DNA of 64,000 nt from Kitasatospora sp. MAA4 (GTDB taxonomy: Bacteria; Actinomycetota; Actinomycetes; Streptomycetales; Streptomycetaceae), in contig NZ_JARZAI010000020.1 of NCBI RefSeq assembly GCF_029893355.1, positions 62,001-126,000 on the forward strand. The letters run 5' to 3'. This document shows, piece after piece, positions 1-8,747 of this stretch; positions within the stretch are counted from its first letter, which is position 1, and each line of letters begins with the position of its first letter. A program made the translations under genes and the position numbers. Under the pieces are notes generated by a model, which did no database searches, had not been told where the DNA came from, and worked only from the letters and a program-made list of their open reading frames with translations.

Positions 1-352
1 GGAGGGAGGAGCGTCCGATGCCGGCGCGGCAGTGGGTGACGATGCGGGCGCCGCTGCCGAGTTGCTCGGCGAGTTCGCGCAGGGTCGGCAGGATGGCGGC
101 GCGGTCGGGGACGGTGCGGTCGGGGATCGGTATCGCGACGAACCGCAGGCCGGCGGCCGCCGCGGCCAGGGGCTCGTCGGCCAGGCCGAGTTCGTCCATC
201 TCGGGGAGGGTGAGGGCGCACACCAGGGTGTCGACGCCGTAGTCGCGCAGCGCGGACATCTCGTCGTCCAGCCAGTCGTTGCCGCGGGGCTTGGCCATGG
301 TGCTCAGCTTGCCCGGGCCGGGGTGTTCGACGGTGAAGAGGGTGGGTCGCAT
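1..352 (-). CDS. Dual-specificity/tyrosine phosphatase-like protein (3' end missing)
   Basis: The first 117 codons of a minus-strand gene are visible; the rest runs off the left edge. The reading gives a compact protein with the cysteine-phosphatase loop HCRAGIGRSS starting near residue 107 (nucleophile Cys108, Arg114), and an Asp near residue 78 (IPDRTVPD) in the place of the general acid. This matches the HCx5R signature of the protein-tyrosine/dual-specificity phosphatase fold. The ATG at 352 is the first good start; no strong ribosome binding site precedes it. The gene is divergent from the GH15 gene. Substrate cannot be told from sequence: phosphoprotein, phosphoinositide and nucleotide phosphatases share the loop. 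Family confidence is good, function is not. Confidence 0.75.
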   Translation of the reverse strand, partial: MRPTLFTVEHPGPGKLSTMAKPRGNDWLDDEMSALRDYGVDTLVCALTLPEMDELGLADEPLAAAAAGLRFVAIPIPDRTVPDRAAILPTLRELAEQLGSGARIVTHCRAGIGRSSL

Positions 353-370
353 GTCACCAGCGCTTTCGGC

Positions 371-415
371 AGGTCGGTCGGACGCAGGTCGGTGGGACGC
401 AGGTCGGTAGGACGT
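371..415. repeat. Three tandem 15-bp repeats
   Basis: Three head-to-tail units of AGGTCGGTNGGACGN lie at 371-385, 386-400 and 401-415, about 20 bp upstream of the phosphatase start. They differ at the ninth base (c, g, a) and at the last base of the third unit. Their position in the short divergent region suggests a regulator array or simple slippage expansion; which one is inference. Confidence 0.7.
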
Positions 416-562
416 TGGATGAGGAAGTTGGATGGTAAGCCCGGACCGGCCGCGCCCGACAGTACGGGCCGCCCGCTCCCACCTCCGGCGCGCGATCGCG
501 GGGCTCCTGCCGGATAGTGGAACCGGGGGTCCGGCAGGCCCGTACCGAGGTTCGGAGGCCCC

Positions 563-2383
563 GTGGAGCGCTACCCCCTCATCGCCGACCACGGCCTGGT
601 GGGCGATCTGCAGACCACCGCCGTGGTGTCCTCCGAAGGCGTCGTCGACTGGTTCTGCGCGCCGAGGTGCGACGCGCCCAGCGTCTTCGGGTCCCTCCTC
701 GACCACGATCGCGGCGGGTACTTCCGCATCTCGCCGGACCATCCGGACAACAGCTGCAAGCAGCTGTACTACCCCAACACCGCCGTCCTGGTGACCAGGT
801 TCATGTCACCGGATGGGGTCGGCGAGGTGCTGGACTGGATGCCGCCGCACCGGGTCGGTGTGGCCACCGACCGGCACACGCTGATCCGGGTGCTGCGGTG
901 CATGCGCGGCCAGGTCACCTTCACCCTGGAGTGCCGGCCGCGCTTCGACTACGGTCGGGCCGCCCACGAGCTGTCCCTGACCGACGCGGAGGCGGCCGAG
1001 TTCCGCTCACCCGCGCTCGACGCCCACCTCCAGGCCACGTTCCCGTTGGAGCGCGACGGCGAGGACGTCATGGCGAGCATCACGCTCGCCGCCGGCGAGA
1101 CGGCCGGCGCCGTGTTCACCGTCTGCGCCCCGGACGGCCCCGCCCCCGCGCCGCCCACCGCCGCCGCGCTGACCGAGCAGCTCTGGGACACCGTGGACTT
1201 CTGGCAGGCCTGGGTGCGCACCTCGCGCTACAGCGGCCGCTGGCCGGACATGGTGCACCGCTCCGCCATCACCCTCAAGCTGCTCACCTACCTGCCGACC
1301 GGCGCGCCGATCGCCGCGGCGACCATGGGACTGCCCGAGCAGGTCGGCGGCGAGCGCAACTGGGACTACCGCTACACCTGGATCCGGGACGGCTCGCTGT
1401 CGGTGCGCGCGCTGCTGGACCTCGGCTTCGCCGAGGAGGCGTCGGCGTTCACCGGCTGGCTCACCGACCGCCTCGCCAAGCAGCGCGACGGCAGGTCCGA
1501 ACCGCTGCAGATCATGTACCGGGTGGACGGCGACCCCCACCTGCCGGAGGAGATCCTCGACCACCTGGAAGGCTACCGCGCCTCGTACCCGGTCCGGCTC
1601 GGCAACGGTGCGGCCGACCAACTCCAGCTGGACATCTACGGCGAGGCGCTCTACGCCCTCGCGCAGGAGCGCGGCGCGGAGACCCAGCCGAACTACCGCG
1701 CCTGGCGCGCCATCGCCCGGATGCTCGACTGGCTCGCCACCGCCTGGGACCGGCCCGACGAGGGCATCTGGGAGACCCGCGGCGGCCAACAGCACTTCAC
1801 CTACAGCCGGGTGATGACCTGGACCGCCTTCGACCGCGGCCTGAAACTGGCGCGCGACTTCAGCCGGCCCGCCGACCTGCCGGGCTGGACCACCGCCCGC
1901 GACGCCGTCCTGGAGCAGGCCATGGAACACGGCTGGAGCAGCACCGAACAGGCACTGTGCCAGCACTACGGCAGCGACGTGCTGGACGCCTCGCTGCTGC
2001 TGATCCCCCGGGTGGGGTTCCTGTCGGCCACCGACCCGGCCTGGCTGAGCACACTGGACGCGATGAACCGCAAGCTGGTCTCCGACAGCCTGGTCTACCG
2101 CTACGACCCCGCCGCCTCGCCGGACGGGCTGCGCGGCTCGGAGGGCACCTTCAGCCTCTGCACCTTCCTGCACGTGGACGCGCTCACCCGGGCCGGACGG
2201 CTGGAGCAGGCCCGCTTCGCCTTCGAGAAGATGCTCACCTACGCCAACCACGTGGGCCTGTTCGCCGAGGAGATCGGGCCCAGTGGCGAGCAACTGGGCA
2301 ACTTCCCACAGGCGTTCACGCATCTGTCACTGATCATGGCGGCCAGCACCCTGGACGAGGCGCTGGACCGCAAGGGCGTCTGA
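563..2383 (+). CDS. Glycoside hydrolase family 15 (trehalase/glucoamylase-like)
   Basis: A 606-residue cytoplasmic enzyme without a signal peptide, of normal length for bacterial GH15. The N-terminal beta-sandwich begins with YPLIADHGLVGDLQT. The (alpha/alpha)6 barrel carries GGERNWDYRYTWIRDG (residues 262-277), DEGIWETRGG (about 399-408, with Glu400 in the position of the general acid) and GLFAEEIGPSGEQLGNF (about 565-581), all GH15 hallmarks. The family inverts and hydrolyses alpha-glucosidic bonds; actinobacterial members of this subtype include trehalases, so trehalose is a plausible substrate but not proven. Start is GTG with GGAGG at 554-558. It opens a same-strand run with a cyclase-family protein, a GMC oxidoreductase and a G6PDH paralogue, suggesting released glucose is oxidised by downstream products. 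Confidence 0.9.
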   Translation: MERYPLIADHGLVGDLQTTAVVSSEGVVDWFCAPRCDAPSVFGSLLDHDRGGYFRISPDHPDNSCKQLYYPNTAVLVTRFMSPDGVGEVLDWMPPHRVGVATDRHTLIRVLRCMRGQVTFTLECRPRFDYGRAAHELSLTDAEAAEFRSPALDAHLQATFPLERDGEDVMASITLAAGETAGAVFTVCAPDGPAPAPPTAAALTEQLWDTVDFWQAWVRTSRYSGRWPDMVHRSAITLKLLTYLPTGAPIAAATMGLPEQVGGERNWDYRYTWIRDGSLSVRALLDLGFAEEASAFTGWLTDRLAKQRDGRSEPLQIMYRVDGDPHLPEEILDHLEGYRASYPVRLGNGAADQLQLDIYGEALYALAQERGAETQPNYRAWRAIARMLDWLATAWDRPDEGIWETRGGQQHFTYSRVMTWTAFDRGLKLARDFSRPADLPGWTTARDAVLEQAMEHGWSSTEQALCQHYGSDVLDASLLLIPRVGFLSATDPAWLSTLDAMNRKLVSDSLVYRYDPAASPDGLRGSEGTFSLCTFLHVDALTRAGRLEQARFAFEKMLTYANHVGLFAEEIGPSGEQLGNFPQAFTHLSLIMAASTLDEALDRKGV

Positions 2384-2390
2384 GCCTGCG

Positions 2391-3290
2391 ATGTCCGACC
2401 TCACAGCTCCGGCATTTCGCGAGTTGCACAAGCAACTACGCGCCGCGAACGCCTGGGCCGACCCCGAGCGCGGCGCACTCGCCGCGCTGACCCGCGCGCG
2501 GGTCGCGGCCGCCGCCGCACTGGTCCGCAGCGGACGGACGGTCGCGCTCGGCGCCCCGGTGGAGACCGCCGCCGGACCGGACAACCCCGACCCCGCCGAG
2601 CACCGGATGACCGCCCTCCCCACAGGCGTCGGCCTGTCCTTCGCCCGCGACCGCTTCGCCATGAACGTGCACGGCGACGTCGACAGCCACCTCGACGCGC
2701 TCTGCCACGTCAGCTACGACGGCACCCTGTACGGCGGCGTGCCCGCCACCGCGGTCACCGCCGCCGGTGCGACCGCGCTCACCGTGGACGTCCTCGGCGG
2801 CGCACTCGCCGGGCGCGGCGTGCTGCTCGACATCCCCCGGCTGCGCGGCACGCCGTGGTTGGAGCCGGGCAGCTGCGTCAGCGCCGACGACCTGCGCGCG
2901 GCCGAGTCCGCTCAGCGGGTGCGCGTCACCGAGGGCGACCTACTGCTGGTGCGCACCGGCCACCGCCGGCGCCGCGAGGCGCTCGGGTGCAGTCCAGCCC
3001 GGGCCGGACTGCATCCGCGCGCGCTGGAGTTCGCGGCCGAGCGGCGGGTCGCGGTGCTCGGCAGCGACGGCAACAGCGACGCCGCACCCTCCCCGGCGGC
3101 GGGCGTGGCGTACCCGGTGCACGTACTGGCCGTCCAGGCGATGGGCCTGCACCTGCTGGACTACCTGGCGCTGGAGGAGCTGGCCCGCGTCTGCGCGCAG
3201 GAGGACCGCTGGGCGTTCCTGTGCGTGGTCGCGCCGCTGCGCCTGCCGGGGGCGACCGGCTCCCCGGTGAACCCCGTGGCCCTGTTCTGA
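2391..3290 (+). CDS. Cyclase-family (kynurenine-formamidase-like) metal hydrolase
   Basis: A 299-residue protein with the cyclase-family (PF04199) metal-binding signature HGDVDSHLDALCH at residues 94-106, matching the HxGTHxDxPxH type motif of bacterial kynurenine formamidases. These enzymes use bound metal to hydrolyse formamides, lactones or related bonds. A second conserved stretch, LGSDGNSDAAPSP near 223-235, is typical of the long, putative-cyclase branch rather than KynB. It starts 7 nt after the GH15 stop, so it is almost certainly in the same transcript. Substrate is unknown; the context with a GMC oxidase raises the possibility of a sugar-lactone or similar hydrolase (inference). Confidence 0.8.
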   Translation: MSDLTAPAFRELHKQLRAANAWADPERGALAALTRARVAAAAALVRSGRTVALGAPVETAAGPDNPDPAEHRMTALPTGVGLSFARDRFAMNVHGDVDSHLDALCHVSYDGTLYGGVPATAVTAAGATALTVDVLGGALAGRGVLLDIPRLRGTPWLEPGSCVSADDLRAAESAQRVRVTEGDLLLVRTGHRRRREALGCSPARAGLHPRALEFAAERRVAVLGSDGNSDAAPSPAAGVAYPVHVLAVQAMGLHLLDYLALEELARVCAQEDRWAFLCVVAPLRLPGATGSPVNPVALF

Positions 3291-3415
3291 CCACCCGCCA
3301 CCGATCGGGTGAACTCGCGAGCCACCGGCCCGCAGCGAGCCCGTCCCACACCCCCGCGCTCGATACCTTCCGAACACAGCACTCCCTACCAGAGCACCGA
3401 GGGACGGCCCGGTCC

Positions 3416-4996
3416 GTGACCGACGATCAGCACTACGACGTCATCATCATCGGCACCGGCGCGGGCGGCGGCACGCTGGCCCACCGCCTGGCGCCCTCGG
3501 GCAAGCGGGTACTGCTGCTGGAGCGCGGCGACTACCTGCCGCGCGAGCGCGACAACTGGGACTCCGGCGCGGTGTTCGTCCGCGCCAAGTACCGCGCGCC
3601 GGAACTCTGGCTGGACCGGCACGGCCAGGAGTTCGCCCCCGAGACCAACTACTACGTCGGCGGCAACACCAAGTTCTTCGGCGCCGCGCTGTTCCGGCTG
3701 CGCCCGCAGGACTTCGGCGAACTGCGCCACCACGACGGCCTCTCCCCCGCCTGGCCGATCGACTACCAGGACCTGGAGCCCTACTACACCCAGGCCGAGC
3801 ACCTCTACCGGGTGCACGGCCGGCACGGCGAGGACCCCACCGAGGGCCCGGTCAGCGCGCAGTACGCCCACCCGCCGGTGCGGCACGAGCCGCGGATCCA
3901 GCAGCTCAGCGACGACCTGGAGAAGCTCGGTCTGCACCCCTTCCACCTGCCGATCGGCGTCGACCTGGTCCAGGACGAGCAGGGCCGGGCGGCCCACGGC
4001 AGCAGCTGCATCCGCTGCGACCGGGTCGACGGCTTCCCGTGCCTGCTCGGGGCCAAGTCCGACGCCCAGGTGATCTGCGTCGATCCGGCCCTGCAACACC
4101 CCGGCGTCGAGCTGCGCACCGGCGTCACCGTACGCCGGCTGGAGACCGACCCCAGTGGGCGCACCGTCACCGCCGTGGTCGCCGAACTCGCCGACGGCTC
4201 CCGGGCCGAGTTCGCCGCCGACCTCGTCGTGGTCGCCTGCGGAGCCGTCAACTCGGCTGCGCTGCTGCTGCGTTCGGCCAACGACCGGCACCCGAACGGG
4301 CTGGCCAACAGCTCGGACGTGGTGGGCCGGCACTACATGCGGCACAACAACCTGGCCCTGATGGCCGTCTCCCGGGAGCCGAACCCCACCCGTTTCCAGA
4401 AGACCCTGGCGCTGCACGACTGGTATCTCGGCGCGGACGACTGGGACTTCCCGCTCGGCGGCATCCAGATGCTCGGCAAGTCGGACGCCGAGCAGATCCG
4501 CGCCGAGGCGCCGCGCTGGGCCGGGCAGCTCTCCCCCGACCTGCCGTTCGAGGTGCTCGCGCACCACGCCGTCGACTTCTGGCTCTGCGGCGAGGATCTC
4601 CCGCTGCCCGGCAACCGGGTCACCCTGGACGGCTCCGACAGGATCCGCCTCACCCTGGACGAGCGGAACAACACCGCCGGTCTGGACCGCCTCCAGCACC
4701 GGTTGCGCTCGATGCTCGGCCGCCTCGGGATGCACGAGCAGCACCTGCTGCCGCACAGCCTCTACCTGCACAAGACGATGCCGATCGGCGCCACCGCCCA
4801 CCAGGCGGGCACCGTCCGCTTCGGGACCGACCCGAGCGACTCGGCGCTGGACGTGCACTGCAAGGCCCACGACCTCGACAACCTCTACGTCGTCGACACG
4901 TCCTTCTTCCCCAGCATCGGCGCGGTGAACCCGTCGCTGACCGCCATCGCGAACGCCCTGCGCGTCGGCGACCACCTGCTCGACCGCCTGCGCTGA
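3416..4996 (+). CDS. GMC-family FAD-dependent oxidoreductase
   Basis: A 526-residue flavoenzyme. The N-terminus holds the FAD dinucleotide fold (YDVIIIGTGAGGGTLAHRL, about residues 7-25) followed by LLLERGDYLPRE. The C-terminus carries AHQAGTVRFGTDP, with the His of the GMC active site, and SIGAVNPSLTAIANALR with the conserved Asn. A cysteine-containing SSCIRCDRVDGFPCL segment near residue 200 is characteristic of the long-chain, choline-dehydrogenase-like branch. I chose the GTG at 3416: the frame stays open upstream to 2855, but that part overlaps the cyclase gene and looks non-coding. GMC enzymes oxidise alcohols and sugars; with GH15 and a G6PDH paralogue next door a sugar substrate is likely but inferred. 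Confidence 0.85.
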   Translation: MTDDQHYDVIIIGTGAGGGTLAHRLAPSGKRVLLLERGDYLPRERDNWDSGAVFVRAKYRAPELWLDRHGQEFAPETNYYVGGNTKFFGAALFRLRPQDFGELRHHDGLSPAWPIDYQDLEPYYTQAEHLYRVHGRHGEDPTEGPVSAQYAHPPVRHEPRIQQLSDDLEKLGLHPFHLPIGVDLVQDEQGRAAHGSSCIRCDRVDGFPCLLGAKSDAQVICVDPALQHPGVELRTGVTVRRLETDPSGRTVTAVVAELADGSRAEFAADLVVVACGAVNSAALLLRSANDRHPNGLANSSDVVGRHYMRHNNLALMAVSREPNPTRFQKTLALHDWYLGADDWDFPLGGIQMLGKSDAEQIRAEAPRWAGQLSPDLPFEVLAHHAVDFWLCGEDLPLPGNRVTLDGSDRIRLTLDERNNTAGLDRLQHRLRSMLGRLGMHEQHLLPHSLYLHKTMPIGATAHQAGTVRFGTDPSDSALDVHCKAHDLDNLYVVDTSFFPSIGAVNPSLTAIANALRVGDHLLDRLR

Positions 4997-5039
4997 AGCA
5001 GGCTGAGGCAACCCGACCCCCACCCTAGGGAGACACCCG

Positions 5040-6422
5040 ATGCCAGCGGACCGCGTGGACGCACTGGTCATCTTCGGCGCCACCGGCGACCTCGCCAAGC
5101 TGGAGACCTTCCCGGCCCTGGTCGGCCTGGTCGCGCGCGGGGCGCTGGACGTGCCGGTGGTCGGGGTCGCCAAGAGCGGCTGGGGACTTGACCAGTTCCG
5201 CGCCTACGCCGCCACCTCGCTGCACCTCAACGGCATGGACCCGGACGCGCCCGACGCCCGCAAGATGCTGTCGCTGCTGCGCTACGTCGACGGCGACCTC
5301 GGCGACGACGCCACCTACGCGGCGATGTCCGAAGCCGTCGGCAGCGCCACCCGGTTGCTGTTCTACCTGGAGGTCCCGCCCGCGCTGTTCGCCCGGGTGG
5401 CCCAGGGCATCGCCGCGGTCGGCCGGGCCAAGGGCGCCCGGGTGATGGTGGAGAAGCCGTTCGGCGCCGACCTGGGCAGCGCCCGCGCGCTCAACGCGAC
5501 CATCAGCAGGTACTTTCCCGAGGACGCGGTCTACCGGGTCGACCACTGGCTCGGCCTGGACCCGGTGGAGAACGTGCTGTTCGCGCGGTTCGCCAACTCG
5601 ATGATCGAGCCACTGCTCAACCGCGACCACGTCGAGAGCATCCAGATCACCATGGCCGAGGCCTTCGACGTCTCGGACCGCGGCCGGTTCTACGATCGCA
5701 CCGGCGCCATCCGCGACGTGGTGCAGAACCACATGCTCCAGGTGCTGGCGACCGTGCTCGCCGACCCGCCGTCCGGGCAGGGCCTGGCGTCCTGGCGGGA
5801 CGAGAAGATGCGGGTGGTCGCCTCGCTGCGCCCGCTCACCGCCAAGGACACCGTCCGCGGCCAGTACGAGGGTTACCGCGACGTCGCCGGCGTCGACCCG
5901 CGCTCGACCGTCGAGACGTACGTGGCCGTCCGGCTGGCCGCCGACTCCTGGCGCTGGGCGGACGTACCGATCGTCATCCGGGCCGGCAAGTGCCTGCCGG
6001 TCACCGCCACCGAGATCAGCGTGAAGTTCCGCAAGGTGCCGCACGACGTCTTCGGACGCGGGCCCGGACCAGTGCCGGTCGCCAACGCGATGCGGTTCCG
6101 GATCTGGCCGGAGAGCCGGGTGAGCCTGACCGTGGCCGGCAAGAAGCCGGGCGCCGGCTGGGAGCCGCAGGCCGAGGAGCTCAGCTTCACCCAGCAGCCC
6201 GGCTCCGACATGCGCCCCTACGACCGGCTGATCGGCGCCGCACTGGACGGCGACCGCTGGCTGTTCGCCCGGCAGGACACCGTGGAGGCAGCCTGGCAGG
6301 TCGTGGACCCGGTGCTCGACGACGCCACGCCCGTCCACCCGTACACCAGGGGCAGTTGGGGCCCGGCCGACGCCGACGTGCTGCTGCCGGCCGGCGACGC
6401 CTGGCACAACCCGGTCGGCTGA
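5040..6422 (+). CDS. Divergent glucose-6-phosphate dehydrogenase paralogue
   Basis: A 460-residue member of the G6PDH family. The NADP-binding motif GATGDLAK (13-20), EKPFGADL, and RDVVQNHMLQ with the catalytic-base His are present. The substrate signature normally reading DHYLGKE is DHWLGLD here (residues 168-174), so the lysine that contacts the sugar phosphate and supports catalysis in classical enzymes is Leu173. The second G6PDH in this window (39582) keeps it. The change suggests altered substrate or weak activity. It follows the GMC gene by 43 nt and precedes an SNG1-like membrane protein, with no pgl, gnd, opcA, tal or tkt nearby. Family assignment is sure, the reaction is not. Confidence 0.85.
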   Translation: MPADRVDALVIFGATGDLAKLETFPALVGLVARGALDVPVVGVAKSGWGLDQFRAYAATSLHLNGMDPDAPDARKMLSLLRYVDGDLGDDATYAAMSEAVGSATRLLFYLEVPPALFARVAQGIAAVGRAKGARVMVEKPFGADLGSARALNATISRYFPEDAVYRVDHWLGLDPVENVLFARFANSMIEPLLNRDHVESIQITMAEAFDVSDRGRFYDRTGAIRDVVQNHMLQVLATVLADPPSGQGLASWRDEKMRVVASLRPLTAKDTVRGQYEGYRDVAGVDPRSTVETYVAVRLAADSWRWADVPIVIRAGKCLPVTATEISVKFRKVPHDVFGRGPGPVPVANAMRFRIWPESRVSLTVAGKKPGAGWEPQAEELSFTQQPGSDMRPYDRLIGAALDGDRWLFARQDTVEAAWQVVDPVLDDATPVHPYTRGSWGPADADVLLPAGDAWHNPVG

Positions 6423-6458
6423 CCGTCCGTCCTTCCCGTGAAAAGGAGCTGAACCCCT

Positions 6459-7760
6459 TTGCCGGCAACGCCGTTGGTGGGTGCGACGACCGCAGCGCGG
6501 GTGCTGCGATCCCCCAAGATCTGGATCTTCCCGGCGGTCGTGATCGGCCTGGTGACGCTCCTGCTGTCGCTGCTCTACGTCGGCGGCATCGTCAATCCGC
6601 GCGGCCACCTGCACCGGCTGCCGATCGGCCTGGTCAACAACGACCGGGGCGCCCTGGTGAACGGTCAGCGCCTCGACCTCGGCGCGCAGATCACCGCCGG
6701 CATCGCCGGCGCTCCCGATCCCCAACACCAGATCAGCTGGCGTCAGTTGGACCAGCAGGGCGCGATGAACGGGCTGGCCTCGGCCAAGCTCTACGCCGTC
6801 CTGGAGGTGAACGCCGGCTTCAGCGCCGCCGTCACCGCCCTCGGGGCCCCCGCACCGGGCGCCCCCGCGCCGCCGACCATCACCGTACTCACCAACCCCG
6901 GCGCAGGAAGCCTGGCCTCCTCGCTGGCCTCCGGCATCGCCCAGACGGCCGCGCACGCCGCCTCCACCCAGCTGGGCAGCACGCTCAAGGCCCCGCCCAC
7001 CAGCAGCGCCGCCGAACGCCTGCTGCTCGCGGACCCGGTCACCATCGTCACGGCGGTCGGCCATCCCATCGGCGCCCACAGCGGGTTGGGGCTGACGGCC
7101 TTCTACTACACGCTGCTGCTGGTGCTGGCCGGCTTCCTGGGCGCCACCGTGATCAGCAACGGCGTGGACGTCGCCCTCGGTTACGCGGCAAGCGAGTTGG
7201 GCCCGCTGCGCACCCAGCGGCCGACCGTGCCGATCAGCCGCACGCAGACACTCCTGGTCACCGGCACGATGTCGGTGGGCCTCTCCGTGCTGACGTCCAG
7301 CCTGATCATGCTGGCCACCGTCGCCATCCTGGGCATGGACGCCTCCCACCTGCCGCTGCTCTGGGTGTTCTCGTTCTGCGCCACCGCCACCATCGGACTG
7401 GGCGCACAGGCGCTGCTCGCCGCGTTCGGCGGGATCGGGCAGCTGATCGCGATGTTCGTCTTCATCGCCCTCGCGCTGCCCTCCTCCGGCGCCACCGTCC
7501 CGCTGGCTGCCCTGCCCACCTTCTACCGGGTGCTGGCCGAGTTCGAACCGATGCGCCAACTCACCGACGGCGTCCGCTCGATCCTCTACTTCGACGCCCG
7601 CGCCGACGCGGGCCTGACCCGCGCCTGGATCATGATGGCCGTCGGCCTGGCCGCCGCCCTCGCCTTCGGCTTCGCGATGACCCGCTACTACGACCGCAAG
7701 GGCCTGCACCGGATCCATCCCGCAGACCCGGACTCCCCGCAGGACGACGGCACTCTGTGA
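6459..7760 (+). CDS. SNG1/YhgE-like (ABC-2-type) membrane protein
   Basis: A 433-residue integral membrane protein. One hydrophobic segment near residues 24-46 (IWIFPAVVIGLVTLLLSLLY) is followed by a long extracytoplasmic region containing PIGLVNNDRGALVNG, then about six membrane segments from residue 205 to 420. This one-plus-loop-plus-five/six layout, with the VNND motif after the first helix, is that of the DUF3533/YhgE-Pip group related to ABC-2 permeases. Members have been linked to drug tolerance, phage adsorption and type VII secretion, but no ATPase partner is adjacent. The start is TTG with AAGGAG at 6443-6448. It is the last gene of the run beginning at 563. Confidence 0.7.
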   Translation: MPATPLVGATTAARVLRSPKIWIFPAVVIGLVTLLLSLLYVGGIVNPRGHLHRLPIGLVNNDRGALVNGQRLDLGAQITAGIAGAPDPQHQISWRQLDQQGAMNGLASAKLYAVLEVNAGFSAAVTALGAPAPGAPAPPTITVLTNPGAGSLASSLASGIAQTAAHAASTQLGSTLKAPPTSSAAERLLLADPVTIVTAVGHPIGAHSGLGLTAFYYTLLLVLAGFLGATVISNGVDVALGYAASELGPLRTQRPTVPISRTQTLLVTGTMSVGLSVLTSSLIMLATVAILGMDASHLPLLWVFSFCATATIGLGAQALLAAFGGIGQLIAMFVFIALALPSSGATVPLAALPTFYRVLAEFEPMRQLTDGVRSILYFDARADAGLTRAWIMMAVGLAAALAFGFAMTRYYDRKGLHRIHPADPDSPQDDGTL

Positions 7761-7772
7761 TCAACTAGGGCC

Positions 7773-8252
7773 ATGCAGGCCATCGTCACGAGCATGGTCG
7801 CGGTCCTCGGCACCCTGCTGGGATCGACCGTGACCCACGTCTTCCAGCAGCGCTCCGCCCGGCGCGCCGAGCAGGGAACGCGCGAGGAGAAGCGGCGCAA
7901 GGAGCGCATGGAGGCGTACACCGCCTACGCCGGACTCCTGGTGAAGTTCCGTCAGGCCGAACTCCACCACTGGTTCTGCGTGAACGAGGGTACCGACGCC
8001 GAGGACGAGGTGCAGCTGCGGCAGCTCTCCTACGAGCTGCGCTCCGCCACCCAGCACGCTCTCTTCCAACTCCAGATGATCACCGACGAACCGGCCCTGG
8101 TCGCCGTAGCCAAGGAGTCGTTCCGGCAGACAGGCAAGATCGACCGAGCCCAGGACCGCGCCGACGTCATCACCCGTCGCGACCTCACCCGCGACCTGAT
8201 CGACGACTTCGTGGACACCGCCAAGTCCCACGTCCAGGGCGAAATTCCGTAG
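7773..8252 (+). CDS. Small membrane-anchored hypothetical protein
   Basis: A 159-residue protein not recognised as a named family. One N-terminal hydrophobic helix (MQAIVTSMVAVLGTLLGSTV) is followed by a highly charged, Arg/Glu/Lys-rich stretch (about 25-48) that would form a helix or coiled coil, then an amphipathic helical body. This is a common actinobacterial architecture for a membrane-tethered cytoplasmic helical protein. It begins 12 nt after the preceding stop, yet TCAACT lies 6 nt before the ATG, so it may have its own leaderless start. No catalytic motif is visible and I assign no function. Confidence 0.65.
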   Translation: MQAIVTSMVAVLGTLLGSTVTHVFQQRSARRAEQGTREEKRRKERMEAYTAYAGLLVKFRQAELHHWFCVNEGTDAEDEVQLRQLSYELRSATQHALFQLQMITDEPALVAVAKESFRQTGKIDRAQDRADVITRRDLTRDLIDDFVDTAKSHVQGEIP

Positions 8253-8285
8253 CCCGCAGGCGGTCCGACCTGCTTGGATCCGAGG

Positions 8286-8747
8286 ATGGACACCGAACTG
8301 CCGGACGGCTACGAGATCTCCACCGACCCCGAGCGCCTGGACACCGCCCTGGTCCACCGCTGGCTGTCCGAGGACGCCTACTGGGCGCTGGGCCGTCCCC
8401 GCGACAAGCAGGACACCGCCGTCGCCAACTCGCTCAACTTCGGCCTCTACGACAGCGCTTCGGGCGCTCAGCTCGGCTACGCCCGGGTGATCACCGACTG
8501 CGCCACCTTCGCCTGGCTCTGCGACGTCTACATCGCCCCCGCCGCCCGCGGCAAGGGCCTCGGCACCGCACTGGCCGCCGCCGTCCGCGACCACCTGGCC
8601 CCCTACGGCCTGCGCCGCATCATGCTCCGTACCGTCGACGCCCACGCGGTCTACGCCAAGGTCGGCTTCGCGGCCCCCGCGGATCCCGAGCTCCTGATGG
8701 CCCTCGACACCGACGCCGCTCCCGCCCTGGCAGACTCCTCGGCATGA
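8286..8747 (+). CDS. GNAT-family N-acetyltransferase
   Basis: A 153-residue single-domain GNAT. The acetyl-CoA pyrophosphate-binding loop reads RGKGLGTAL, preceded by the beta-4 strand CDVYIAPAA and followed by the typical C-terminal VYAKVGFAAP. It resembles the small stand-alone GNATs often annotated as acting on small amines or peptides; substrate is unknown. ATG 8286 has TTGGAT exactly 6 nt upstream, consistent with a leaderless transcript; a TTG at 8274 would add four residues. Its stop overlaps the following methyltransferase start by 4 nt (ATGA), so the two are translationally coupled. Confidence 0.85.
   Translation: MDTELPDGYEISTDPERLDTALVHRWLSEDAYWALGRPRDKQDTAVANSLNFGLYDSASGAQLGYARVITDCATFAWLCDVYIAPAARGKGLGTALAAAVRDHLAPYGLRRIMLRTVDAHAVYAKVGFAAPADPELLMALDTDAAPALADSSA

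Noticed and set aside
2855-3415. N-terminal extension of the GMC oxidoreductase
   Set aside because: It overlaps the cyclase-family gene and is Arg/Gly/Pro noise; the FAD fold starts right after GTG 3416.
5025-7718. Long antisense frame opposite the G6PDH paralogue and SNG1-like gene
   Set aside because: Low-complexity Gly/Gln/Asp text typical of antisense high-GC DNA.
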